Shown here piece by piece: positions 51,646-64,000 of a stretch of 64,000 nt of DNA. Made by a program: the position numbers and the translations under genes. The notes beneath the pieces are model-generated. The model made no database searches. It saw only the letters and a program-made list of their open reading frames with translations, and was not told where the DNA came from. The stretch covers positions 3,003,717 to 3,067,716 of the forward strand of contig VZDJ01000047.1 in NCBI GenBank assembly GCA_008694505.1, read 5' to 3'. Position 1 is the first letter of the stretch; each line of letters begins with the position of its first letter. The DNA comes from Cyanoderma ruficeps (Eukaryota > Chordata > Aves > Passeriformes > Timaliidae).

Positions 51646-51732
51646 CTTGCTTGGGATAGAAAACTTGGTCTGCTCAGCCTTGCCAGGAGTGTGAATAGCA
51701 GTGAGAGGAGGAGGCCAGGAATGGGTCATCTC
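51646..51732 (-). CDS. AFF2: AFF2 internal exon A (ELL-contact motif)
   Basis: This is an 87-nt exon read on the minus strand. The acceptor is a strong pyrimidine tract ending in CCCTAG and the donor is AAG|GTACAA. Read from its first base it gives 29 codons without a stop, starting [16 protein letters not shown] and ending in KFSIPSK. The EMTHSW..PLT..HT block is a signature of the AF4/FMR2 family. From memory, the equivalent AFF4 segment binds the occludin-homology domain of ELL2 in the super elongation complex, a nuclear complex that helps RNA polymerase II elongate. The pairing EQ..FSIP resembles AFF2 more than AFF1, AFF3 or AFF4. The exon starts and ends in phase 0. The preceding exon (usually ending ..EEILR) was not found in the 12 kb upstream. 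The AFF family call is very secure; the paralogue call is from remembered sequence. Confidence 0.93.
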
Positions 51733-52264
51733 CTAGGGAAGAAAGAAAAAGTTTAGGAAACAAGTTCATGTACATAAAGAAGAAAGAGAGCTAAAAATGG
51801 CCACATCTGCTCCACTGAGCCTGGAGCTGCAATTGCTCAAGGAATCGACCCCACCACCCCACATTCTTAGGTTGCAGATGAACACCTGACCAACCCCACA
51901 AGCAGGACTTCCTCAGAATGAGGACAGGGTTTACTCTTAAAAGCTGTGACCATCCCTGTGTTCATCAGAGGGAGCTGGCTTCACCTCTGTGCTCAGCCTG
52001 CCGAGCTGTAGGAACAGAGCAAAGCCCAGGCAGGAAGGGAACCCTCCTGTGCAGCCCTGGGTGCAACCCTGCAGGGGAGTGCATGGTGGCAAGGTGCAGC
52101 CCTATTCAAGACTCCAGAGAGGCAAAATAAACATAGAAAGCTCTGGAAAGGGCTTGCAGCAGGAATGCCTGGTGTAGCAGAGAGCAGGGACAGCAGCACA
52201 GCATCTTCTTGTGGCACTGGCCACAGGCTCTTGCTGTGGTCACCAATGTCACAGCCTCAGAGCA

Positions 52265-52370
52265 CTCTCGATTCCACTGTAAAATGAGGGACTGAGAAAT
52301 GAGGTGACTTGCACAGAGTTACCCAGGTAGTCTGTACTTAAGCAGGAAATCCAAGTCTCCAGTGAAACTT
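52265..52370 (-). mobile_element. Possible MIR/CORE-SINE relic
   Basis: CTGTAAAATGAGGGACTGAG, GGTGACTTGCACAGAGTTAC, CCAGGTAGTCTG and AAATCCAAGTCTCC occur in the order expected from a reverse-oriented MIR (the stretch usually reading TTTTACAGATGAGGAAACTG and CTTGCCCAAGGTCAC). The match is patchy, so this may be chance or another ancient SINE. Confidence 0.4.
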
Positions 52371-55365
52371 GCCTACCAGACCATCTAAGCAAAACCCACC
52401 CACTTTATCAGTATGTTTATTGATCATTTGTACACTCATGTCCCAATTATCTCTTAAGAAACAACCTGGGTGCCCATGGCTAGCAGCAGAACAGCACTGC
52501 ACACCTGCTCCTTGCCACTGCAGGAACTGCTGCCCCAGCAAGCCCAACAGGAGCACACTGGGACTCGCGCTTGGAGCAGGGGGAAAATCACTAAAACCAA
52601 GGAACTGCACAAGCACTGGCTTAGGCAGAGCTTGTAAATGCCCTTCTAATGAGTGTGTTTTATGGGGGACACTTCTTCTTTCTCATTTATCTTTGTTTTT
52701 AATTTAATAAATATGCAGAGAGGCAGTAATAGCTGTCTCTGGCATTCTGTTGTATCTTTGGCTTGGTTGTTTTTTTTTGCCTAAAATTCTCAGAAAGAAT
52801 TCTTTCTTGAGACAAGGGAGGCAAACAGCAGAAGACTATCCAATCTCAAAAATCTTATGTGCAATGGCCTGACTGCAGCAAACTAAACTTCCCAGCTGCT
52901 ATTACACACTGGTCAAACCCAGGGCTAGTCCCAACGAAGCTTACAAACCAGTTTCTGTAGAGAACATGACAGCTGCTCAAATGCTCCACAAATAAAAACA
53001 TAACACAATGCAATTGATGAAGAAAATATAGGTGTTGTCATAAGGGCAGGGTGGTGGGTGCATTTTGGCTAAACACACGCCTTGGATGGCTACAGCTGAC
53101 AGTAACTACAGTTCACTGAAGACAGAGCCAGCAAGTTTCAGAATGACAGCTGTCCCTCCCAAATTGCGTGTCCCACAGGAGGAGAGGGAAAGGCAAACTA
53201 TGCACCATGTCAGTGGGACAGGCAGACAGACAAACTTCCTTAGGCAGATGGGCCAGGCTGAACTCCTGAAAGAACTTCTGGGATTCTGCTGCGGAGCCCA
53301 GGGCCTGTTGTCACTGCCCAAAATTATGTCAGTGAGGAGGAAAGGAGCAATTGTTGAGCTGCTCATCCCTCCCAGTGTGTGAGGTTGTGGCAGCTCAGTG
53401 CCATGACAGAAACAGCACTATTAAATGGCATTGACTGCCCAATCTCTGCACAGGGGAAGGCAGAAAAAGATTTCAGCATCCCATGAGCTTTTCTGTGGGG
53501 TAATATGATCCAAATCCTGCGTGCCTCGGCCAAAGCCTGTGCCACAGAAGTTGCTTTGTGGCAAATCTCTTCATAGCAAAATGATGAAACAGAGACTGTT
53601 GAAACAAGACTGTATCACATAATTAAAAGAGGGCCAGGCATTCTGACTGAAAGTAGAAATGAAGAATATTCTAGACCTACAGTTATAGGCTTGACCTCAG
53701 TCTCTTCCTGCCCACACAGAAAATGCTGTACAGAGAGCCTGGGATTCATGGGGAGGTAATGCCAGCAAACATTTCAGAATACTGCCTGTCAAAACACATG
53801 TAGTATCCACTGCCTACCTACTTGGCAGGCTGAAGTGTAGCAAACCCAGTCATCTCCCTGTTAGGGGACACGTGAACATAAAACGGGGAAAAGGAGCCTG
53901 CTATGATTTGAGGAAATTGAGTTACAAGGTAAGAAGTCCTGCCTCCACTGAGGTGAGATTTATCCAATCTCTGTGTTTACAGAGTGACCTCATGAGCACC
54001 AAAACCTCTTACAAAGGTACAACCCAGCTACACTGGAGCATTTCACTTCAATTCCCACTGCAATGAAAATTATTGGACAAGAAATTCCAGACAGGATCAC
54101 ACATACATAACAGCACAAACATTTAAAGCTCAGCATATAAACCAACACTATGTGTGGGAGGAGTGAGAAAGCACATTGTTAGCTAAAGAAACACACCAAC
54201 ATCTACCTACAGACAGGTAGACCAAAGAACCTTGAATGGTGGTAGACGAAGTTTTGAGTTTGCTCATTTAAAAAATGTCATTTAAACTGTCTGGGCAGCA
54301 ACCCCACACTGACCACCACACAGCTCCAATCCCACAGAGCTGAGCTGCAGAAGGACAGGCAAAAATGGCACTGCACTGTTGCCAGGGAAGGGCCAAAATC
54401 CCAACCCCACACCCTGCAGGGATGTGGCTCCCTTCCTTAAGCACGGATAGGTTACTCTGGACTATCAGATGAAAATATGTCATTTGTTTAATAATCCACA
54501 TGGCTTCACCATTCTTTCTTGTGTCCCAATTTTTTTCTGGAGGTCCCTCATCTTTAAGTACTTGCTGAGCTCTATTTTGTTTAGCTTGTGAAATCTGATA
54601 TATCTACCTTCTAATATGTTAAGACTATAAAGAGCCACACAGATGCTGTGTGTGTTGTGTATGCATCCATTAAGATGTGTCTCTAACCACCTTAGTTTGA
54701 AAATACCTGGGAAAATAGACAGGGAATAAAATTCATGGTTTTTTTCCAGGAAAAGTCACAACACTTTAATCAATCCAAATTTGGAAGTATTTAGAAATTC
54801 CTGGAAGTAAAAATAATAAAAGCCAGCATATGAAACACTTTAAAGAGGAATTTAATGGAAACAAAGTAATCCCACAAAATTGAGTTAGGATTTATTTTCA
54901 CGTGGTTTGGACTTAAAATAATTCCAAAATCATGTTAACTGTTGGAGTGGGTAGATGACTGCTATAGAAGCATGCATTTTTTAATAGACCTGGAGATTAA
55001 ATGTGAAAGTAAACCTGCACTGTTTCTTGGCTTAAAAGTCACTGTGGTCCTCTGATGTAGTAACATCAAGCATCCTCCTTTCTGAAAATTATTTAAACAT
55101 TGTTTTAATTGGCTCCATGTGTTTTATTTATTAGAGCTAGACATGCTCGTCTCTTCAGCTAAGTCTGGGGTTTTTTTGGCTATAAAAGCCCTCAGGTAAG
55201 TAACTAAGAAGGACACATGCAGACACGATCCAATGAATCACCCAAAACACAAATACCCCAAGCAAACCTTCTAAGGGATGCAGAGGTACAAGGCCAAACC
55301 ACGATTTAAATGGAAGGAGAAGACTGGGGAAGGATTTAAGCTTGCAAGTTTCTAAGGAAGAGGTC

Positions 55366-55381
55366 AGAGAGAGAGAGAGAA
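55366..55381. repeat. AG dinucleotide repeat
   Basis: Eight uninterrupted AG units. Confidence 0.9.
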
Positions 55382-55689
55382 TTGAGTACAGGGAATATGG
55401 GGCAGATGGTAAATAGCTTTACAAACCCAGTCCCTAAAATTAATAGCCGCCTTCAAGATTTATTTCCTATCTCTGCATTTCATTTTTCCATCATTTCCTT
55501 CTTGTTCAAAAGCAAGCGTGCCGTGTTTTTAAGCACAGATAAAAGCATTGAGCCAGGCTCTAAGAGGTCATTATGGAAAAAAAAGAAGCAGGATTGTGTA
55601 CTCTGCGTTCCTACCGAGGCAGCTTCCCTTCCTGGTGCGCTCTGAACCGCTTAGCCTGATCTAATTTGAAGTTTCCCAAGATGCAGGGC

Positions 55690-56050
55690 TCATGCTACTT
55701 CCCTCGGGAGCACTGAGGGGAGACATGAGAACAGCCTTTAATTACAGGAAGAGCCGCTCCTGAAGGAGAGAATAATCTGTTCTCCAGTTTTCTGGAGGAT
55801 AGGAACTTCAACAGCCAGAAAAAATTCCAGCTAGACGTAGGAAAAAGCTCTTTAATGGTAAGGATCCTGCAGCACTGAAACAAGACTGCTCAGAGGGCTA
55901 CATGGACTCCATCCGTGGAAGAACAGGCCTAAGAACAGATAAGCACACATCAGCCAGGCACAGCTTAGGCAGAATTGATTCCTACGCTGGGACAGGGATG
56001 TGTGTTAAATGATGAGATTTCTGAGACCCTTCCCAGCCCTTTTTCTTGTT
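55690..56050 (+). mobile_element. Diverged CR1-type LINE tail
   Basis: The segment has the plan of an older CR1 3' region: GGGAGACATGAGAACAGCC, a GGATAGGAACTTCAACAG stretch, CCAGCTAGACGTAGGAAAAA, CTTTAATGGTAAGGATC, then GAGATTTCTGAGACCCTTCC. Divergence is higher than in the 25.7- and 50.7-kb copies, so it is probably a different, older subfamily. The 5' limit is uncertain. Confidence 0.7.
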
Positions 56051-59000
56051 CTGCAGTTTTGATAGATCACAAGTGGTTTGGCCAAACCCTACTCTTACTG
56101 TTCTCTTGTGGATACCTCCACAAAAAGGCAGGAAAAGAAAGACACAATCCCATTTTGGTTTTTTTCTTCTGTGGCCACAAAGGCAGTCTGAGGACCAACA
56201 CTTGGCCACATCATTAGAGGGCAGCCAGTGGAGCAGGAGGAGGACCAGCCTCACACACATCACTAGCAATAAATTCAATCTGAGGCTGCTGCTGAAGAGA
56301 CTTTATCTGTGATATTCTCTCTGTCAAATGGCCCTCTCAGAAATTTTAAATCTGTTGCTTTAAACTTCCTCCAATTTTTGGAGGCCCAGCATGTCAAAGT
56401 TGCATTCAGAAAAGATTAATACGTGAAGACTAGATGTTCTAAGGTTATTACAAACTTGATGCTCCAGCTGGCGCTAAGCAACCTCCTGCCTTGATGAAAT
56501 AAAGATAGGAATAAAGACATCCAAGTGATTTACCATTTATTAAAGACTCTATTAATGATTTATTAATGTTTTATTAACTATTTATCAGTGCAACCTTAGT
56601 AAAAAAAAGCCTGTCTTGTTTCACAGCAGCTTTCTGGTTTGTGCATTTATACAAACCTGATCAAACTCTCTCTGCTAGGAAGCCAGGAGTGCATGAGGGG
56701 CAGCCACACTCTGTGTGTGATGCATGCTGAATTAAAAACCAGCCTGTTTCATCTTTGGGGGAAAGGCTGAGGAAAGAATGAATATACAGATATGTATTTA
56801 TACATGGAAATGACAAGCAAATGACACCAAAGCCTAAAGGAACACAAAGACAATAAAGCTATGGGTTGTTTTTATTCATATTCCTTATGAAGGAGTGGAT
56901 CAGTTCCACAAGCAGTTGGAAATATCCTGACCCGTAATCTGCTGTGCTTTATGCTGGGCCAAAGGCTTCCTTAGGAAGGGATTTTGATACATTGGCAGTA
57001 TTGACATGGAAGTGATAGATAAATTCATTAATATACATTTCATTATGATGCTTCAGCATTTTTAAAAAACCTCATCATCAAAGGGATACCACACCTTTTT
57101 CTCTGTAAGAGGAAAAAAAAAAATTAAATGACTTTGGGGATGGCCTCCAAAGAAAGCTATTTTTCCTGCTGTGAATGTTAAAGCTGAAAATCTTTTACTC
57201 ATGCAATTGTTTTAGCAAATTTATTATGAGTGGCTAGTGCCCAGCACATATATTTTGAGGAACAATGTGGTGGCATCTACAATAATGTCTTTGTCATACG
57301 AGAATTTATCTTGTTACTGTCCCTAAAACTTCTTGAAAGACAAATGAAAATGCAGTGCATACATGCCTGAATTTCTTATTGAAAAACTGGAGTTGATTCT
57401 ACAAAAATCAACCATTTTTCTGACCACAGCCTCAACCACAGTGTTCACCTGTGGGCTTTATCAATGATGACTAATAAGTTCCCTTTCCCAGCTGGGGAAT
57501 GGGATCCATTCCATATCAACCCATGGTAAATTAATACTTCTTTCCATTTTAAGAAGGGGACAGACAAAAATTATATTCTGTGAAAATGAATATAGAAATT
57601 GCTTTAGAAGCCAGTCGAGGCTGACTATAAATTTTACAGCATATGTTTTCCTTTCCTACTTTGTTAGCATTTGGAAATCCGCAAAGAAATATGGATATTT
57701 TCTTTTTCTGCTGAGTTTCTCAGTACTCTATGACTCCTGGATACCTCAAACTTTTCAATATATTTTCCTCGCACTGCAGCCTTTATAACTAATAACGCTC
57801 ATATTCTTTGCTTAGAGCATTTAGAAGACAATAAAAAAATAAGTAAATCGTGATTGATGCACTTACTGCTGTAACCAATCTCGTGCATGTGAAGAAAAAC
57901 AAGTGAGAAGGTATCTCAGCTCAGGAGGCTGTTTCAGGGGGAGAGAAATGAAGCCACAGGAACCCACCACTGGATTGAGCCTCACAAGTCTGCCACAATA
58001 CTAAAGAAACCACAGCCTATGTAATAAAAGTGTGTGTGCCCTGTCAGAGGGTTCAGCTCCACGCTGGGCATACAGGGGTTCACTCCCCAGGCTCCTCTGG
58101 GAAACAGGATCGACACTTTTCTCCAAGGTGGATCAGGACAATTGTCTTAAGGGCCCACCCTAGGAAGATTTGATGGTCAAAAACTGGCCTGAATGTGTTA
58201 CACTGCCCAGGACAATCAATCCTTCAGCTCAACCCCAGCAGGTTTTGTGCCCTCCAGCACCTTCTCAGGTGCTCTTAGCATTTTTAGGAGCAGGCAGCAC
58301 AGTCCCCTATGGAGCCGCTATAAAAACACTGTTAGGGGGAGCTGCACAGAACCAGAGATCTCCAACACCTGTATCCCTGCTCCTGCCAGGCTTAGGCACC
58401 AGTAAAGTGCACACAGGACATGGGGAGTTCACAGAATGTAACTGGCAAAAAAAAAAAATAAAATTATCACACAATGTAAAAAATGAAGCAGGACCTTATA
58501 GCAAGCACACAGGACAACTTTCTTGACAAGTTTTGTGATGAGAGAATTCAGAGTTCAGTGGGAAATGGGGATGTTGAAGTAGATACACCCAGCACGTATG
58601 ACAGCTTCTCTGACCCACCAAAGTCTTTGTCTTCCACCACTATCTGAGCTTCCAGCCAAAACCCAGGGGATGAACAGGAGCCAGTGCTGCCTTTGTGACC
58701 AGTCATGAGCTTCCCAATGTCCAAAGACAGGCATGCACTGACCAGGAATAACCACACTGACTGCAGTGGTAACTCCAGGACACGCTGCAGGAATCGTGTC
58801 AGCTGCAGCAGCGTGGGGTTTGTCAAGGACAGACCATAATGGTTGTGTGCAAGGAGAGGATGATCAAAGCTTTACCACATGAGATGCTGGGCCACAGGAG
58901 GTATTTCTATTTCCGCATAGAAATATTTCTATTTCCATGTAACTGTTCTTCTGCACAGACCTGCTGATGGGTCAGGAACATCAGCACAGTCAGAATGGGT

Positions 59001-62000
59001 CAGACTCGAGGTCCTGCAGACAAGGACACAGCTTGGTGCTGTGTCTGTCACAGAGCACTTCAGGAACACCATGGCAATCATGAGGGCAAACCCCTGATCC
59101 TCCAAAATCCTGATACTTACAAACTCTCATTTGTGCTGAGACCTTTTCTGTTTAATATAGCCTCCAAACCTGGACAGTGGGTTCACGCCAGTTTTAGAAT
59201 CTTATAAATCAATGACACACCCATAAATATTCAGGTACTTGCAGTCAGGTATACCAAACCCAGTTCCAGGAAGTGAGGCATCCATCAGCTGTCACTCCTG
59301 GAAACTAAATTAATAACTTTGCTGCCCAACACACAGAACCAGAGCCCTGCTGGGGACAGTATGGCCAAGGCAATACCTCCTGTTCCTGGCAGCTTCTCAT
59401 CCCCACTGAGATTGCACAGCCATACCCCATTGATTTTATTTATTCCAAATAATACTCGTTGGTGACCGTCCCCAGGGATGGCACATCTTTTTTGTCACAA
59501 GGGCCCCACGAGGTAGGAAGTATGCATTGAACTGTTAAATACAACATAACGTCCTGGCAACACTACAGCATAGTATAAACAAAGGCACAATAAGTCATAA
59601 AAAGCTAATCCTTTTGAATGTTACTAATACCAACATATAATTTCATCTTCGCAATTTAAAAAACATTGGCAAAAAAACCCCCCATTCTCCAAGCAAATAA
59701 GCAACTGTGTTTTGAAACTATTCGCTGCTGGCACTTGTTTAAGGGAATCTGGTAATTTGTTCCATCCATCCTCAGCTTCACAAGCAAGAAAGCATGTCTT
59801 GAATCGCCTGTTTTCTTCTCTGAAACTTAGGGTTCACACCAAGAGGAGAGCAAAGCTATAATTTACAGTTACAAAATAAGACTACTCCTACCCTGAGGCA
59901 CTCCACTGTGTGCATTTATACAATACATTACATCATCTCCTTTACGTTGCCAGATGTAATCAATTCCTGGGGTTTTTTTTCCACACAAGTACAACAGGGA
60001 GTTATATAGTCGCAGGACAAGACCTTATCAATGGAATTTATTATAAAATGCATTAAATTTCTGAGGCAACTTATGGAAGCATAGTGAAAAAAAAAATAAA
60101 ATCTCCAAATTCAATATCGGGCAAAATTAGATTGCTAAACTACAAAACCTCTTGTTCTGTAAGCTTAGCACAGAAACTGTGTAAGTTTTATATTGTGAAA
60201 TAATTTTTAGACCCACGTAACCAGTTCATAACTTACATCCTGAAAATATGATGCAACTGAGCCCAAAAATCATCAGGAATTTGAAGGCATTAACTTGTGC
60301 CAGAAAACACCAGCTTTGGCCTTAAAACAGGAGCATTAATTACCTGAAATAGCATATAGGGGACATTAAGAAACCAGGTTAGGCAACTTATTTGAATTTA
60401 AAGCCCAATTCTTTTGTTTAAGCCACGATTTGCTTTCATTAAAACTGGACTCTGAGTTGTTGCTGATCAAACACAAAGAAATGAAGCTACCACAGGCTGC
60501 TGTAGAATACACAATGAAATCCTTTGCAGAAGCTGTTCCTTTGCCTTCCAAACCAAGACTCTGCCAGATCTCTTATTCTGCTTACCACACAAGCAGTCTT
60601 GCAGCAGGGTTTTCCTGCGTGGGTGTGCCAGGGTAACATTTGTTTTTAATGTTGTTCTTACACAGTCTCATCACCTCCACTGCAATGCTATTAAACCAGC
60701 AGTCTGAGACCGAAGCAAAGGCACAGTGAACACCCAGAAAAGCTGAAATCTACCCTTAAAAAGCTGGCTTTTTTCACCACTCCTTTTCCTTGTCTGTGTG
60801 ATGCTCTCCCTGCTTTGTGTCTCACTTGAGAACTTGTTTCTTCTTCCTTCACGCATGAACAATTCACTTTCCCCTATGAAGCATGGTTATCTTCCCAGTG
60901 CCTACTTCAGAATGCTCTGCAGGGCACAAACTGTCTCATTTTTTTGTCTTCTGCAAAGCCTAGGGCAGTGGCAAAACTTCTGAATATCAGGTGAAAATTT
61001 GGAACAGAGATTATGGGCTGAAAAATCCAATGGCTGGGTCCAAAACATGCATGTATGGATAACACAGGCACAGCTTGATCAGGATTCAGCAAGCCCTGGA
61101 TGTACAAAGAAACTCCAAAACTTAAGCCTGATCATTGGTTCCTCTAATTTGGTCCCTTTGGTTTCTTTTGTGAAGTTAAAAAGCTTAGCATGTTTGCCAC
61201 ACAATACACCGTGGGTCCTCATCTGTAACACAGAGGTAGAGCCCTTGCTGCCTCTCATGCTCAACCCTTTAATTCTGTTCTCTTACAGAAAGACTTAACC
61301 CAGCCACCTGAAACCCTCTCATGCAACCTGGCATTTATTATAGTAATTTTAGCCTTTAGAAAAAGAACAAACATTTCAGCCTGAATTTCCTTCTCCTCAC
61401 TTGTGCCTTGAAGCAGGTCTGTTCCTGCATCTGTGTGTCCTGTAAATCATGCCAACAGCTCCCCTTTGATCCACTCCTGCTAAGCTAACAGGTGTAGAAA
61501 AAATGGATGTATGTTATAGAAGATGTTTTGATACAACATAGACTTTTTTGGCATGTCAGCCTTATCCAAATAAGCCAGCTTAAACAGTAAAGAAAACCGA
61601 AGCCAAAACACGTTGAGGTCTTTTTTTGATCTCCTTTAAGGTATGGAGGCTTCAGAGTATTTCTGGTAGACAGATTCCCACTGTTGCATACATTTGATTC
61701 CTCATTTCCCAGCATGTTCTTTCCTACAGTGGTAGCTGGAGGCTGGAAACATTAAATACTTGGGACTGCCACTAAGAAACACGACAGCTGAGGGTGCCTG
61801 GTCCCATACAGAGCCCTGGTGTCTGAAATCAGCCTGTTCTGCCTGTGCATCAGACTGATAGAGCCGAGCCTGCCTGCATTTTTTAAAAACTTCTGGCAGC
61901 AAATTGCACTGAAACAAACTAACTCCTAAAAACAGGGCTGAAAAAGGGCAAAGTCCCTAACCCTCCCGTCTCAAAGCAATACACTACTTCTTTTCCCACA

Positions 62001-63465
62001 GGAAAATCAATGAATAGGACACAAAAGGCACAGCACTGAGATGCTGTAAATTCAGTGCCCCGGCATTTAAACATCCTATCTCTACATTACTAGACGATGA
62101 CATGTATTGCCCTTTTTTTGCTTCTAGATGGCCCAAAAGGAATAGCAGACTGTTCATTAGTAAGAGTTTATCAGGAACTTGGAGGAAACTTGGAGCAAGC
62201 CCAAGGAAAGACCACCCAGCAGAGCCAGGGCTGCCCAGTTAGCTCTGAGCAAGTCACAGCTCCAGCTGGTGTCAAACACTGACAACTACCAGCAACCAGG
62301 CAAAGATGGACTGGAGTAAACATGCCAAAGGATGTTTTGTTTTGTTTTTAAAGTACCAAGTGCAGCGTGTCATTATGTTCCAGCAACTACCAGGAGTTGA
62401 TCTCAGTTTGCTGGAGACACACAAAGGCTGGATGCAATAACCTGGCGTTCTTTTTGAAGGGTAACTTGTGTTGTAAGTGAGAGATGCTAGAAAATGACAG
62501 CGCTGCTGCAAAGTAAGACAGAATGATGCATTTAGTCAAATTCCCAGTCTAAAGCCTTTTCAAAGGACACCAGCAGTTAGTGTAACATTCCTTGGGGTTC
62601 CTGTATCCTTTCAGACATGATCGCTTTACGCTTACCATATTAAGAGAAATGGTAATGAGGAGATCATGACAATCTCTTTTAAAAGAAACAATGACTCAAT
62701 TGCCAAGGAAAAAAAAAGGAGTGATAACTGTTTTCATGGAAAGAAGCCTCCAGTGAACGCCTCACTGTCGAAGCCATGTTCTTTGGTTTTGTCTGAACTC
62801 GGGAACGACAAGGGGCTGCTCTTCAAAAAAATTCTGAGCACCAGTTTTCATTTGATTGGTACAACATTATTTTTTCAGATAAACTGGCAGTTCAGACCTC
62901 TTGTTGAAAAGATTAGGGACTCAAGAGGTTAGAAATGATAAAATACTAGAATAAGTGGGAAGGGATTAATTGGCTTGATTTAAAAAAAAAAAAAGTCACT
63001 AGTGGGAATGCACCTACAAACCAAACCTGAAGTGTTTTTATCCTAAGACTCAGAAGAGTACTTTTAAAGGTTATTGTACCTTGGTGTACACAACATTTTC
63101 TTTAGTAGAATATATTCATGGCAAAGAAATTAATGGACTACAAAGCCCAAAGGGGCTTTTAACACTCAACGCTCGTGCAATAAATGCCACCAGAAGATCT
63201 CAAAGCATTCCTCACAAAAGAGCAGTACCTGCCATTTTCCACCTTGGCTCCAGAGGTGAAATTTGGTCCACAATTTCTACTCCTCAATCAACCCACAGCA
63301 AGCACAAAGAATACAACTCTGCCCATTTTTCTTTCCTGTTAACCACCCATGCCATTCTCCTCTGCCCTGGAGGTTCATGCTGCTCCTGTTTCACCCTGCA
63401 AAGTACAAGTAGGCATTTCCACCTCCCCCACCAATATTTGCTTACACATTGGACAGAAATTTTTG

Positions 63466-63499
63466 AATTTAATTGTTTTTAATTTAATTTAATTTAATT
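63466..63499. repeat. AATTT pentamer repeat
   Basis: Two AATTT units, a short interruption, then four more AATTT-type units. Confidence 0.9.
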
Positions 63500-64000
63500 G
63501 TTTGGAATTTAAACAGGAGCTGAAAAGTGTTGATAAGAGTTTTCTAATGACAGCCACAGCAGAGCCCTGGCCCCAGGAGCTTTGGAAGGCCATACAGTAA
63601 CACCTGCAGCAGGTAGAATACACAGGGTATGCAGAACACTCCAAAAATAAATCTGGGCACTTGGGTCAGACCTTCAGATCCTTGTTTGGAGACAGGTTTT
63701 TCTCTCCTGCCTCTGAACAACGGTCAACAAACACCTCAAGGCCTTGACGTAATAAAATCATCTTCATTCTCATGCTAGAACCTGACATTTTCTTCAGCTG
63801 ACTTCTGCAAGGCTGGGTGTCTGTATGACTGCTTTTAAATTTAAAAAAAAAAAAAAAGTAAGAAATTCTTTGAGAGGAAAAAAAAGGGGAAAAACCCATT
63901 CTGGTCAGATTTTCCAGCTATCCAAAGAAATTGTTACACCACTGACAAATCAATGTGGCAGGATCTACTGGCTAATTAAACAAATGTGACAATTTCACTG

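Larger units (their letters stand above)
51733..64000 (-). other. AFF2: AFF2 intron upstream of exon A (partial)
   Basis: At least 12.2 kb of intron with no convincing exon. I looked on the minus strand for the expected preceding exon (ending about VEEILR) and did not find it. The intron contains a possible MIR-like relic near 52.3 kb, a diverged CR1 tail near 55.7-56.05 kb, a GA microsatellite, an AATTT repeat near 63.5 kb and possible ratchet-type splice motifs near 54.7 and 60.3 kb. The remainder is unremarkable. Confidence 0.75.

Noticed and set aside
57864..57880. Consensus-like donor GCAGTAAGT on the minus strand
   Set aside because: No suitable acceptor or AFF-like coding sequence before it.
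59700..59860. Possible reversed ancient LINE tail (GGTAATTTGTTCCATCC ... )
   Set aside because: Only a loose resemblance in word order; cannot be supported without a repeat library.
62628..62667. Exon-like 40-nt minus-strand segment with donor ATG|GTAAGC and acceptor TTTTAAAAG
   Set aside because: The acceptor lacks a good tract, and no frame gives the residues expected in the AFF2 exon before EMTHSW.
1..64000. CRISPR arrays, operons, tRNA or rRNA genes
   Set aside because: No spaced identical repeats, no clustered coding genes and no cloverleaf or rRNA sequence were seen; the window is vertebrate intron sequence.

Overview
The window looks like bird nuclear DNA, probably a songbird. It carries several CR1 LINE tails, one long terminal-repeat-like element of a kind I recall as common in bird genomes, AT-rich single-copy sequence, and no bacterial-type gene organisation. 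The listed open reading frames are almost all chance ORFs. Four short exons on the minus strand are convincing. They have good splice sites, join in one open frame (87, 37, 52 and 52 nt; 76 codons) and encode a stretch typical of the AF4/FMR2 (AFF) family. Compared from memory with human AFF1-AFF4, the segments ESQHLTSGYNVQ, WSDPAGKVATKSVPQKS and MLEDDLKLSSDEDDNEQ resemble AFF2 (FMR2) most. I therefore read the window as about 64 kb from inside a large AFF2 gene transcribed right to left.

Layout in the direction of transcription (high to low coordinates): an upstream intron of more than 12 kb (64000-51733); exon A (51732-51646), holding the [16 protein letters not shown] motif; a 2.6-kb intron; the 37-nt microexon B (49080-49044); a 243-nt intron with a poly-T tract; exon C (48800-48749); a 32.7-kb intron; exon D (15999-15948); and a downstream intron of more than 15.9 kb. 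The neighbouring AFF2 exons must lie outside the window or went undetected. AFF proteins are nuclear scaffolds of super elongation complexes, and exon A covers the segment that in AFF4 contacts ELL-family proteins.

The introns hold CR1 fragments in both orientations, one roughly 1.06-kb LTR-like element (minus orientation), a possible MIR/CORE-SINE relic, three short two-copy tandem duplications, microsatellites, homopolymer tracts with unresolved N bases, several clean palindromes and hairpins, two X-box-like (RFX) motifs, and stretches that could be conserved regulatory elements. I see no CRISPR, tRNA, rRNA, operon or complete protein-coding gene. No new biological system is evident. The points most worth checking are the phase-locked microexon cassette, the structured hairpin near 34.2 kb, the RFX-like sites and the possible enhancer block near 27-28 kb.
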